In this document: positions 1 through 6,943 of the stretch, piece after piece
Position numbering within the stretch: position 1 is the first letter of the stretch
Layout of the letters: each line of letters opens with the position of its first letter
Source of the DNA: Lachnoclostridium sp. UBA903
GTDB lineage: Bacteria > Bacillota > Clostridia > Lachnospirales > Lachnospiraceae
Length of the DNA stretch: 12,988 nt
NCBI GenBank assembly: GCA_002294045.1
Contig: DBEP01000105.1
Location: forward strand, 32,186 to 45,173
Direction of reading: 5' to 3'
Made by a program: the position numbers and the translations under genes
The notes under the pieces: generated by a model
Told to the model about the DNA's origin: nothing
The model's database searches: none
What the model saw: only the letters and a program-made list of their open reading frames with translations

Positions 1-190
1 CACTGGTCCACAAGCCTCGGCGTAGCACCACTACGCCTGCGTTTGTGAACCAGCACTCTCGAAGATTTATCCTCAGCCTAATGACCGGTTATTTAGAGAA
101 GATTGTACTCGAGCGTGTTTGAAAAATCATTGCACCGCTGTGAATACTCCACTTTACGGTATGCTGCGTTGCTAATTTGGGGAGTGCTGC
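1..190. repeat. Intergenic element with a large hairpin
   Basis: No coding region is visible between the window edge and the end of the solute-binding protein gene. Positions 3-25 and 31-53 form an imperfect inverted repeat with 23-nt arms and a 5-nt loop; the pairing blocks are CTACGCC, TTGTG and ACCAG. The rest (54-190) is more GC-rich than the neighbouring spacers and carries no open frame. It lies downstream of the minus-strand lipoprotein gene, so it could act as a 3' UTR hairpin, but no clear U-tract follows it. A dispersed intergenic repeat or structured RNA is an alternative. The hairpin is visible; its role is inference. Confidence 0.4.
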
Positions 191-1486
191 CTATTCTGCG
201 GATAATTTATCAATCTTAGCCTGTGCATCCGCCATTGCCGTATCTACGTCCTTCATGCCTGTAAATACTTCCTGTTCCGCAGTATAGATAGCTTCCGAAA
301 TTTCCGGCCATACGGGAGACGGACCTCTGGACTGTGCACCGGGCATAACTTCCGCAAATACGGAGTTAAGCGGATCGTCTTTGAACATTTCCTGTACATC
401 CACATCGGAACGGGGTGAGAAACGCCCGATAGCCTTACAAATCCTGGCTGAGTTTTCTTTGTTCGTCATGTAGGTCAAAAATGTCCATGCCGATTCCACA
501 TCCGCACCTTTGCAGATACCTACATTTTCACCGCCTAATACGGACGCATATTCCCCATTGTCAGCTTTCGGGACTTTGGCAACTCCGTATTCCATATCCG
601 GAGCATCCGCTTCCAGACTGGAGAACTGCCATGGTCCGTTAATCATCATGGCGGCCTGGCCGGAAGCAAATTGTTTTTCAGCATCTGCCTGTGTCCAGTT
701 TACACATTCTTTGCTAATATAACCTTTGTCTATTAATCCTTTCAGGTAAGTTAAGGATGCTTTCGATTCCTCTGTGTCCAATTGGTTTACGGAGCCGCCT
801 GCCGATAACAGCCAGGGCATAAACTGAAATGTCCCTTCTTCATTGCCAATCGCTGAAATTGCCAGACCCTTTACCCCGTCTTTGGTTAATTTGCTGCAGA
901 CATCTTCTAATTCGGACCATGTCTCGGGAACTTTGACACCGGCATCCTCAAGCATTCCTTTGTTATAAAAAAGGCCCAGGCAGTTGTTGCCCCACGGAAG
1001 TCCGTAAATCTTATCTTCATATTTACAGGAATTTAAGGAACCTTCCAGGAAGTTTGCTTCCTCCCAGGAATTGAAACGTTCCGTAATATCCTCAAATACA
1101 CCCATTGCTGCGTATGAGTTATGATCCGGATTGTCAACCATACCGCAATCCGGCAGCTCACCGGATACAACCCCGATGGAATATTGTTTCATAAGTTCTT
1201 CTCTGGGAAGGTATTGTGCATTCACATAAATTTCATCCTGAATGCTGTTAAATTCATCAACGGCTTCCTGTACATATTTTCCCTCTTTGTCTTCCGACAT
1301 ATAATGCCAGAATGTAATTTCCTTTCTGCCATCCGGTTTTGCAGTTTGGTCTCCTGCCCCGGTCTCTGTTTCACCCGTAGCTTCTGTCGTATTATCCGGC
1401 ACATTATCCGTAGCCGTACGCCCACAGCCTGCCAGAGACATTACCCCTAATGCTACAATTAATAGCTTTGCCAATTTCCTTTTCAT
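191..1486 (-). CDS. Extracellular solute-binding lipoprotein of a sugar ABC importer
   Basis: A 431-aa family 1 type solute-binding protein (the maltose/oligosaccharide-binding superfamily). It should sit on the outer face of the membrane and deliver a carbohydrate to an ABC permease. Residues 1-21 are a lipoprotein signal: basic MKRK, a hydrophobic stretch, then the lipobox LAGC with C21 as the lipidated cysteine. A Thr/Glu/Gly-rich linker covers about residues 22-53. The binding domain starts at EITFWHYMS and contains the family-typical YGLPWG, LFYNKGMLEDAG and GQAAMMINGPW segments. The ATG is preceded by AAGGAGGA at a good distance (1491-1498). The kinase and response-regulator genes lie upstream on the same strand, as is common for YesMN-linked sugar importers. 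No permease genes follow before the window edge. The substrate cannot be told from sequence. Confidence 0.93.
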   Translation of the reverse strand: MKRKLAKLLIVALGVMSLAGCGRTATDNVPDNTTEATGETETGAGDQTAKPDGRKEITFWHYMSEDKEGKYVQEAVDEFNSIQDEIYVNAQYLPREELMKQYSIGVVSGELPDCGMVDNPDHNSYAAMGVFEDITERFNSWEEANFLEGSLNSCKYEDKIYGLPWGNNCLGLFYNKGMLEDAGVKVPETWSELEDVCSKLTKDGVKGLAISAIGNEEGTFQFMPWLLSAGGSVNQLDTEESKASLTYLKGLIDKGYISKECVNWTQADAEKQFASGQAAMMINGPWQFSSLEADAPDMEYGVAKVPKADNGEYASVLGGENVGICKGADVESAWTFLTYMTNKENSARICKAIGRFSPRSDVDVQEMFKDDPLNSVFAEVMPGAQSRGPSPVWPEISEAIYTAEQEVFTGMKDVDTAMADAQAKIDKLSAE

Positions 1487-1501
1487 GTTTTCCTCCTTAT
1501 A

Positions 1502-1578
1502 TTTGTATACTTGGTATTTTTAGTATAATAAAACAAGAACTACTATTAAATTCTACAATCTTAAAAAAAGTATACAAA
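1502..1578 (-). promoter_or_regulatory. Candidate operator pair and promoter of the solute-binding protein gene
   Basis: The 137-nt gap between the response regulator and the lipoprotein gene holds two 11-nt sites in inverted orientation, TTTGTATACTT at 1502-1512 and AAGTATACAAA at 1568-1578, each centred on the palindrome GTATAC. Between them, on the minus strand, is a TATACT-like -10 with a weak TTAATA -35 and 16-nt spacing. The arrangement would fit binding by the adjacent AraC-type regulator, but that is inference; the repeats themselves are exact. Confidence 0.4.
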
Positions 1579-1623
1579 AATAAGGTAATTTTTTAATTAA
1601 TAATTGAAATACTGTTAAAAAGC

Positions 1624-2352
1624 TTACTTATTACGGGTTTCCATGGCATACTGCTTGGCTGACAGCCCGCTGTATTCCTTAAATACTTTGGAAAAATACT
1701 TCTGATCCGGATAGCCTACCTGGCAGCCGATTTCAAAAATCTTCATATTTGTATTCAGAATCAGGTCTTTTGCATGCTCGATGCGGACCTTTTTAAGATA
1801 ATTGGAAAAACTCATACCCGTTTCTTTGGTAAAAAGGTTGCTGATATATTCCGGAGTCAGACGGTATTTCCTGACGAAAATATCCAGCCCCAGGTGCTGC
1901 CCGTATTTTTGTTCCACCGTCTTTACCATATCCGCTACGACTTTGGAATACATGGTATTTTCGCATAGCTTTTCTTCCGCCGGGTCTTTTGAAGTCAATT
2001 TATCCAGCAGCTCTTTTACTTTACCAATAGTAATCGGCTTTAGCAGGTATTCGGTAACCCCCAGATGAATCCCCCTCTGTGCGTATTCAAAGTTGGCATA
2101 GCCGCTGAGAATGACAAACTTGCACCGGATGCCGATCTTATTAACTTTCTCAATCATTTCAAGGCCGCTCATCTTCGGCATGCTGATATCCGTAATAACT
2201 ACGTCCGGCAGCATATCCCTGATTATTTTAACCCCTTCAAAACCGTTTTCCGCCGCCGCGACTACCTGACAGCCGCAGTCTATTTTACTAATTAAACTGC
2301 CAAGCCCCTCTCTGATACGAAATTCGTCTTCTACTATAACAATTCTTATCAT
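1624..2352 (-). CDS. AraC-type response regulator (YesN-like)
   Basis: A 242-aa two-component response regulator. Residues 1-120 are a receiver domain with the acidic pocket E8-D9, phospho-acceptor D55 (in VVITDISMP), S83 in ILSGY, and K105 in YLLKP. Residues from about 140 to 240 are an AraC/XylS DNA-binding domain with two helix-turn-helix units; the segment IGCQVGYPDQKYFSKVFKEYSG is the usual second-HTH signature. At 242 aa it is a compact YesN form without the long middle region found in many relatives. The ATG follows AAGGAGAAGG, and the gene starts 12 nt after the kinase stop, so the two are surely co-transcribed. It probably activates the downstream lipoprotein gene when phosphorylated by that kinase. 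Confidence 0.93.
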   Translation of the reverse strand: MIRIVIVEDEFRIREGLGSLISKIDCGCQVVAAAENGFEGVKIIRDMLPDVVITDISMPKMSGLEMIEKVNKIGIRCKFVILSGYANFEYAQRGIHLGVTEYLLKPITIGKVKELLDKLTSKDPAEEKLCENTMYSKVVADMVKTVEQKYGQHLGLDIFVRKYRLTPEYISNLFTKETGMSFSNYLKKVRIEHAKDLILNTNMKIFEIGCQVGYPDQKYFSKVFKEYSGLSAKQYAMETRNK

Positions 2353-2364
2353 ATCCTTCTCCTT

Positions 2365-4197
2365 TTAACAAATAGAAAACTCATCCTCCGCTCTTGGTAT
2401 GACCAGCACAAATTCCGTACCCTCTCCCCATTTACTCTGTACGGATATGGAGGCCTTACCATGATAATACAGTTCCAGCCTGTTTATTACATTGCTAATC
2501 CCAATACTGTCACAATTCAGCGGTGCATTATCTGTAATTGCCTGCTGAATCATTTGCAGTTTATCTTTTTTCATTCCGCTTCCGTTATCACGAATACTGA
2601 TATATAAAGTATCCTCTTCCTGCAGATATGCTTTAATATAAATCATGCCGCCTGTCTTTACATCCTGAAAAGCATGCAGAATCGTATTTTCTATAATCGG
2701 CTGCAGCAGCATTTTATAAATCGGGAAGGCTAATGCACGGTCTTCCATATCATATTCACAATCAAAGGAGTATTGAAAGCGGTCTCTCTGTAAGAAAATG
2801 TATTTCCGAAGCCAGCTGATTTCGGCCTCCAACACAACCACCATGTCAATGTTTGATACGCTGTAACGAAGCAGGCTGCCCAAAGTCCCCAGCATATTGC
2901 TGATTTCTTCTTCCTCATGTTCAATGGCTCTCCAATTGATGGAATCCAGCGTATTGAATAAGAAATGGGGATTTATCTGAGCTTCCAGGGCCTTAATCTC
3001 CGCATGTTTACGCCGGTTTACCGCTTCTTTGATTTCCTCGTTTTTGCGTTTTAAGGTATCCACCAGTTCATTTACCCGGAAAGTCATTTCGTTAAACTGG
3101 TTCACAATGATATAAAGTTCGTCTTTGTTGTCTATATTCACCCGGACTTCTTTTCCCGGTTTTCCCATGTATTGCCCAATTCCTCGGGAAATTTCACGGA
3201 TAGTTCCGATATATTTCTGAAATACGATATATTGAATTACAAAAAATAATAACGTAATTGCAATAGTCAAAGCTACAACCACCCATGCAAATATATGAAT
3301 ATCCTTTAAATACTTATCCTGGTCAATTATATTGACAATCTGCCATTCGGTCAGCGGAATCCTATCTCTCAATTCATAAATATTTTTCTTGTCACCGAAT
3401 CTTTCCTCCCTGTATTGGCTATATGTTTTATTAACATCCGAAACATTATCACCTTTGATTAATTTACCGCCCTGATCCATAACGATTGTTGATACACCCG
3501 TTTTGGAACGCTCCTTTTTCTCCAGACGATTGCTTTTTCCGTCAAAATTCAGAATATTGTCATCAAGGGCTAAAATCATGACTCCCGCCTGCTTTTTCGT
3601 TAACAGGTTGCGAACGGGAATTCCCATCAATATGACATAATCCGGCCTGCTCCTGTCATTTGCCAGATTAATTCCCGTAGCATAAACAATCTTTCCGGTA
3701 GCATTCATTTTTGCATACATCTCTTTCCTGACTTCCTCCTGATACCACATTGTTCCGCTGATACCGCTATACCATTTGGAATAACACACATTGCTGTCTC
3801 CGGATGTCAAAAAAGCAATACTCCGTATGGCGTCATATGTATATACATAATTACGCATAATGGAATCCATAGAGTATTTACTGACAAGATTATCATTTTC
3901 ATTGCTGCCGGAATTTATATTTTCAGAAAGTCGGATTACCTTATTGTCTACTACGATTTCATATAGAATATTTTGATAAGTAGATAAGCGGTCGCTTACT
4001 ACGGTTTCATACTGCACGGAATTCTGCTCTACCAGGGAATACGCTTCTTTTAAAGCGCTTCGGTAATAAAAGAAATAAGCAAGCAAACTTACCAGAAGAA
4101 TTGGAAGTACGGACATAGAAAAATATATTATGACCATTTTCTTCTGCAATCCATATCTAAAGAAGAAATCATAATTTTTCTTTCTTTTCCTGCTCAC
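2365..4197 (-). CDS. Membrane sensor histidine kinase (YesM-like)
   Basis: A 610-aa membrane sensor kinase. The order is a short basic N-terminus, TM1 at about 20-45, an extracellular sensor region at about 46-300 (dCache-like by position and length), TM2 at about 302-326, a HAMP-like linker at about 327-385, a coiled stretch, then the His_kinase family core. The phospho-accepting histidine is H411 in INPHFLFNTLDS. The ATPase domain shows the N box around E503-N504, the DNGSG loop at 537-541, GISNV near 566 and a terminal GEGTEF block. The start codon is GTG (4195-4197), preceded by GAAAGGAAG on the minus strand about 10 nt away; no better ATG is apparent. It probably senses an external sugar or sugar-bound protein and phosphorylates D55 of the next gene's product. 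The ligand is unknown. Confidence 0.93.
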   Translation of the reverse strand: MSRKRKKNYDFFFRYGLQKKMVIIYFSMSVLPILLVSLLAYFFYYRSALKEAYSLVEQNSVQYETVVSDRLSTYQNILYEIVVDNKVIRLSENINSGSNENDNLVSKYSMDSIMRNYVYTYDAIRSIAFLTSGDSNVCYSKWYSGISGTMWYQEEVRKEMYAKMNATGKIVYATGINLANDRSRPDYVILMGIPVRNLLTKKQAGVMILALDDNILNFDGKSNRLEKKERSKTGVSTIVMDQGGKLIKGDNVSDVNKTYSQYREERFGDKKNIYELRDRIPLTEWQIVNIIDQDKYLKDIHIFAWVVVALTIAITLLFFVIQYIVFQKYIGTIREISRGIGQYMGKPGKEVRVNIDNKDELYIIVNQFNEMTFRVNELVDTLKRKNEEIKEAVNRRKHAEIKALEAQINPHFLFNTLDSINWRAIEHEEEEISNMLGTLGSLLRYSVSNIDMVVVLEAEISWLRKYIFLQRDRFQYSFDCEYDMEDRALAFPIYKMLLQPIIENTILHAFQDVKTGGMIYIKAYLQEEDTLYISIRDNGSGMKKDKLQMIQQAITDNAPLNCDSIGISNVINRLELYYHGKASISVQSKWGEGTEFVLVIPRAEDEFSIC

Positions 4198-4255
4198 TGT
4201 TTGTATTCTTCCTTTCTTTTATGGTTCTCTTCACCAAACTTATACACCACATGCC

Positions 4256-4285
4256 AGTATAGCTTGTTTTATCTATAAGTATAGC
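4256..4285 (-). promoter_or_regulatory. Possible promoter region of the kinase-regulator operon
   Basis: The octamer AGTATAGC occurs twice in direct orientation, at 4256-4263 and 4278-4285. On the minus strand each gives a TATACT -10 hexamer upstream of the kinase gene. Neither has a strong -35 at 17 nt, so the region may depend on an activator, or the repeats may be a protein-binding site. This is a weak call. Confidence 0.3.
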
Positions 4286-4448
4286 ACGTTCAGGCAAAGA
4301 AGCCATATCATTATTTTAAAAAAAGTGTAGGATATTAAGATTACCGGAAAAAATCCAGACTGTTATATATCACCTCTGCCGGCAGGGTGAGTACAGACAG
4401 GACGGCCGGGTTTGATTTCAAAATAATATTTATCCTTCATTAATCTCT

Positions 4449-4498
4449 AACACAGTATTCGGAACACCTTATTTAGAACACCATAGAACACAGTATTC
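4449..4498. repeat. 12-bp direct repeat in the upstream spacer
   Basis: AACACAGTATTC occurs exactly at 4449-4460 and 4487-4498, 38 bp apart, with GAACAC repeated between the copies (4462, 4476, 4486). The surrounding stretch 4290-4560 holds no gene I can support. The repeat lies just left of the mobile-element debris, so it could mark an old junction or a binding site; neither is shown. Confidence 0.45.
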
Positions 4499-4579
4499 AA
4501 AAAGGTAATATTACATTATATCCGGTTAAAATAGCAAAAATACAAACATCCTTAAAACTAACAATCTAGTATAAGATAG

Positions 4580-4735
4580 ATTTGGAAACACGTAAAAACT
4601 GCTCTGAAACAGGTAGAATATATCCAGGACGGAAAGGCCGCAAACGCAGCTTATGGGTTTTTTTGTGATGGAAAAAGAAATATATATGAGCTCCAAACAG
4701 ACGCCCAAAAATTTGTTGAAATGATAAATAAATAA
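4580..4735 (+). pseudogene. Coding-like fragment without a start (mobile-element debris)
   Basis: An open frame of 51 codons running from the in-frame stop at 4577-4579 to TAA at 4733-4735. The translation contains VKTALKQVEYIQDGKA and ends KFVEMINK; it looks like a natural C-terminal end, with balanced composition and mixed charged and hydrophobic residues. There is no start codon with a ribosome binding site. I do not recognise the family. It is probably the remnant of a larger gene from the decayed element that fills 4560-5280. Confidence 0.3.
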
Positions 4736-4763
4736 TGGGCTTACCCCTTAGCACACAACTTAA

Positions 4764-4949
4764 CGAAGCAAAGTTTGGTGTGTTATACGCTCTGTCAGCG
4801 TTGCTACTTCAAATGCTATTGCCGCCGTAAGGGCAAAGACGTTTGAAGCGGCAGGAAAACAAGCGGAAATTTGCGGCGGTAGAGCCGCAAATGACAGTCC
4901 GATTTCAACAGCGGACAGGTCGTATATGAAGCCCTCGTCTATCGTCTAA
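4764..4949 (+). pseudogene. Second coding-like fragment (mobile-element debris)
   Basis: An open frame from the stop at 4761-4763 to TAA at 4947-4949. From about 4800 the translation is protein-like (VATSNAIAAVRAKTFEAAG, later ICGGRAANDSPIST), whereas the upstream part is less convincing, which suggests a frameshift or junction near 4790. There is no credible start or Shine-Dalgarno sequence. The family was not recognised. The stop codon abuts the inverted repeat starting at 4950, so the gene may have been cut by whatever event placed that repeat. Confidence 0.3.
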
Positions 4950-5019
4950 ACTTCGGGACAAGTTCGAGGAGTTGACAAAGTCCCTTTAAAAATGGATTAG
5001 GCAAAAATAGCATATTTCC
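4950..5019 (+). repeat. Left copy (A) of a ~70-bp inverted repeat
   Basis: These 70 nt match the reverse complement of 7400-7471 with a single substitution in the first 25 nt and one 2-nt indel; similarity stops abruptly at 5019. The first 25 nt (4950-4974) are also inverted relative to 5084-5108. Together with the right copy it brackets the TetR/hydrolase/KTR block. It could be the end of a mobile element or the product of a duplication and inversion. Confidence 0.8.
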
Positions 5020-5043
5020 AGCTCTGGGTAGGTAAAACAGTGT

Positions 5044-5066
5044 AAAAAAAGAACGCCTTTCGGCGT
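5044..5066 (-). terminator. Orphan intrinsic terminator (minus strand)
   Basis: On the minus strand, ACGCC-GAAA-GGCGT (5066 down to 5053) is a 5-bp GC-rich stem capped by a GNRA tetraloop, followed after 2 nt by seven T (5050-5044). This is a standard rho-independent terminator. No intact minus-strand gene ends here, so it probably belonged to a gene lost from the decayed element. Confidence 0.6.
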
Positions 5067-5083
5067 CATTCCTGACACTTTAC

Positions 5084-5108
5084 CAACACCTCGAACTTGG
5101 CCCGAAGT
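5084..5108 (-). repeat. Third, partial copy (B) of the inverted-repeat motif
   Basis: These 25 nt match 7447-7471 with one substitution and are the inverse of 4950-4974. Similarity to the right copy continues weakly to the ACAAGG at 5113-5118. The pair 4950-4974 and 5084-5108 could fold into a large hairpin around the terminator at 5044-5066. Confidence 0.7.
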
Positions 5109-5122
5109 GAAACAAGGAATGA

Positions 5123-5272
5123 GCGGCAGTGAATGACGCAACATCAACCGGGTTTGGGGTGGCTACCCCAACAAGCAGTTTTGAGGATTTTACCACAAGG
5201 GAAAATCTCCAAAACGTGCTGGTTAACGGAAGTCTTGAAAACCTTAATATAAACAAACAGCAGCGGAATTAA
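5123..5272 (+). pseudogene. Third coding-like fragment, C-terminal remnant
   Basis: An open frame from a stop at 5120-5122 to TAA at 5270-5272, with no start codon and ribosome binding site. The translation reads like the end of a real protein: ATSTGFGVATPTSSFEDF, then TTRENLQNVLVNGSLENLN. The family was not recognised. It lies to the right of repeat copy B and immediately upstream of the TetR promoter, so the TetR operon seems to have been inserted behind, or retained next to, a truncated gene. A short perfect hairpin (TTGGGGT / ACCCCAA, 5154-5171) lies inside it. Confidence 0.35.
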
Positions 5273-5296
5273 TTTTTTCGATGACTCGAAATATAA

Positions 5297-5325
5297 TAGA
5301 CAAAGGCTAACTAATTTGATATACT
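5297..5325 (+). promoter_or_regulatory. Sigma-A type promoter of the TetR-hydrolase operon
   Basis: TAGACA (5297-5302) and TATACT (5320-5325) are separated by 17 nt, giving near-consensus -35 and -10 boxes. Transcription would start near 5332, at the edge of the first operator palindrome and about 67 nt before the chosen start codon. Confidence 0.7.
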
Positions 5326-5332
5326 ATTGTCA

Positions 5333-5381
5333 GTGACCTCATGGTCACCGATAATTTGCGGAGAAAATAACCATATGGTCA
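5333..5381 (+). promoter_or_regulatory. Two TetR-type operator palindromes
   Basis: Site 1 is TGACC-TCAT-GGTCA (5334-5347), a perfect palindrome extended by a flanking G and C. Site 2 is TAACC-ATAT-GGTCA (5368-5381), with one mismatch to the same half-sites. Their centres are 34 bp apart. Site 1 overlaps the predicted transcription start, and site 2 lies between it and the start codon. This fits autorepression by the TetR-family protein encoded directly downstream. Confidence 0.65.
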
Positions 5382-5398
5382 TCAAACGAGGAGATTAT

Positions 5399-6025
5399 AT
5401 GCCTACAGATTTGTTTAATGAGTTGGATAATGATAAGAAAATAAGAATAATTAATGTTGGGATTTCCGAATTCGCTAAGCACGGTTATATTAATAGCTCT
5501 ACCAACAGAATTGTAAAATGCTCCGGTATAAGTAAAGGGAGTCTTTTTAAATACTTTCAGAGCAAAGAAAAACTGTATTTTTATATTCTTGATTGTGTTA
5601 CATCTGAGCTTATGTCAAGCTTGGAAGAAAAAACAGACAGTCTTCCAAAAGACCTGTTTAAAAGAGTTATTAAGTATTCGGAGTTAGAGTTTGCCTGGTA
5701 TATTCAAAATCCAGATAAGTACAAACTTATTATAAAGGCATTTAAAAAAAGCGATACTGAGATTTACCAAAAAATAGAGAAAAAATTCAATCTTAGGGGA
5801 CAGGGCGTCTATTACAAATTGCTAGAAGATATCGACACAAAACAGTTCAAGTGGGAAAAACGAAAGACTATTGACATCTTGAAATGGTTTTTAATTGGAT
5901 TTAATGAAGATTTTATTAACCGAACGGAAGTACAGGGCAATATTGAAATTGACAACATAAGAAATGAATATGTAAAGAGCCTTGCAGAGTATGTAGAAAT
6001 ATTAAAAGAAGGACTCATTCATTAA
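5399..6025 (+). CDS. TetR/AcrR-family transcriptional regulator
   Basis: A 208-aa one-component repressor. Residues about 12-60 form the TetR DNA-binding domain, with a helix ending EFAKHGY and the recognition region SGISKGSLFKYFQSKEKL (about 42-59). The rest (61-208) is the variable ligand-binding and dimerisation region, rich in Lys, Glu and aromatic residues. I chose ATG 5399 because GAGGAG (5388-5393) precedes it by the right distance. The longer frame from TTG 5327 would run through the predicted transcription start and both operators, and an ATG at 5375 lies inside operator 2. The gene leads a two-gene operon with the hydrolase 18 nt downstream. It probably represses its own promoter; the inducer is unknown. 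Codon use is more AT-rich than in the left-hand sugar genes, which fits acquisition. Confidence 0.88.
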   Translation: MPTDLFNELDNDKKIRIINVGISEFAKHGYINSSTNRIVKCSGISKGSLFKYFQSKEKLYFYILDCVTSELMSSLEEKTDSLPKDLFKRVIKYSELEFAWYIQNPDKYKLIIKAFKKSDTEIYQKIEKKFNLRGQGVYYKLLEDIDTKQFKWEKRKTIDILKWFLIGFNEDFINRTEVQGNIEIDNIRNEYVKSLAEYVEILKEGLIH

Positions 6026-6043
6026 AAAAAGGAGAGAACATTA

Positions 6044-6850
6044 ATGTTTTATAATGCTCGGGAAAACAATGTTATCATCAATGGGATAAAGATGAATTAT
6101 GTGGAATTTGGACATGGTCAAAAGCCATTAATAGTTTTGCCCGGTTTGAGCGATGGTCTGAAAACGGTTCATGGGCAGGCAGTAACTTTGGCTTTATACT
6201 ATAGGCAATTTGCTAAAAAGTTTAAGGTATTCATTTTTAGCAGAAAGAATGTATTAGAAAAAGGTTACACTACAAAAGATATGGCCAAAGACCAAAAAAT
6301 AGCACTTGAGCAGTTGGGAATTGAGCGTTCTTATGTGCTGGGCGTGTCACAAGGGGGTATGATTGCACAGTACTTAGCTATCGACCACCCCAAAGTAGTT
6401 GAAAAACTGATCATCGGGGTATCGGCATCAAAACAATACGAAGAAATTCATAACACTGTGTGTAAATGGATGAGCTTGGCCGAATCCAATGATTATAAAG
6501 CTTTGATGATCGATACGTGCGAAAATGTCTATACTCTTAAGACGCTTAAAAAATATAGACTATTTTATCCACTTATCAGCAGGATTGGAAAGCCAAAAGA
6601 CTTTTGTAGGTTTCTTATTCAGGCTAATGCTTGTCTTACGCATAACGCTTATAATGAACTCGAAAAAATAGTGTGTCCTACTCTTATAATCGGAGGAGAC
6701 AATGACAAGGTGGTGGGTAAAGACGCATCAAAAGAAATGGCTGGAAAAATAAGTGAGAGCAGACTAATTATATATAAGGGACTTGGTCATGGAGCATATG
6801 AAGAAAGTAAGGATTTCAATCGACAGATAATAGATTTTCTATTGAATTGA
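6044..6850 (+). CDS. Alpha/beta hydrolase
   Basis: A 268-aa cytoplasmic alpha/beta-hydrolase fold enzyme. The oxyanion region is LPGLSDG (about 32-38), the nucleophile elbow is GVSQGG with S102, the acid is D221 or D219 in GGDNDKVV, and the catalytic histidine is H249 in GLGHGAYEE. All three triad members are therefore present. The lid region (about 130-210) is unusually rich in Cys, Tyr and Lys. The length is normal for the family. A strong AAAGGAG (6028-6034) precedes the ATG, and the gene follows the TetR regulator by 18 nt, so it is almost certainly the regulated target. The substrate is unknown: an ester, lactone or xenobiotic are all possible, and nothing here decides. Confidence 0.88.
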   Translation: MFYNARENNVIINGIKMNYVEFGHGQKPLIVLPGLSDGLKTVHGQAVTLALYYRQFAKKFKVFIFSRKNVLEKGYTTKDMAKDQKIALEQLGIERSYVLGVSQGGMIAQYLAIDHPKVVEKLIIGVSASKQYEEIHNTVCKWMSLAESNDYKALMIDTCENVYTLKTLKKYRLFYPLISRIGKPKDFCRFLIQANACLTHNAYNELEKIVCPTLIIGGDNDKVVGKDASKEMAGKISESRLIIYKGLGHGAYEESKDFNRQIIDFLLN

Positions 6851-6872
6851 TAATGTATCCACTTTTAGAAAA

Positions 6873-6941
6873 ATGGCCCAGCTAAACATTGTTGCAGGCA
6901 TTTTGTATAACAATCCAATATCTTTAAGGGAAAGTAGATAA
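6873..6941 (+). pseudogene. Possible short coding remnant upstream of the KTR gene
   Basis: An ATG-initiated frame of 22 codons (starts MAQLNIVAGILYNN) ends in a TAA that overlaps the first ATG of the KTR gene (TAATGATG). Such stop-start overlap is typical of translationally coupled genes, so this may be the end of a lost upstream gene. No ribosome binding site is seen for the ATG, and the frame is open back into the end of the hydrolase. The family was not recognised, and the call could be chance. Confidence 0.2.
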
Positions 6942-6943
6942 TG

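Noticed and set aside
1121..1450. Plus-strand 109-aa frame
   Set aside because: A shadow of the solute-binding protein gene, with no start signals.
5327..5398. N-terminal extension of the TetR gene from TTG 5327
   Set aside because: It would begin at the predicted transcription start and translate both operators; ATG 5399 has a proper GAGGAG site.
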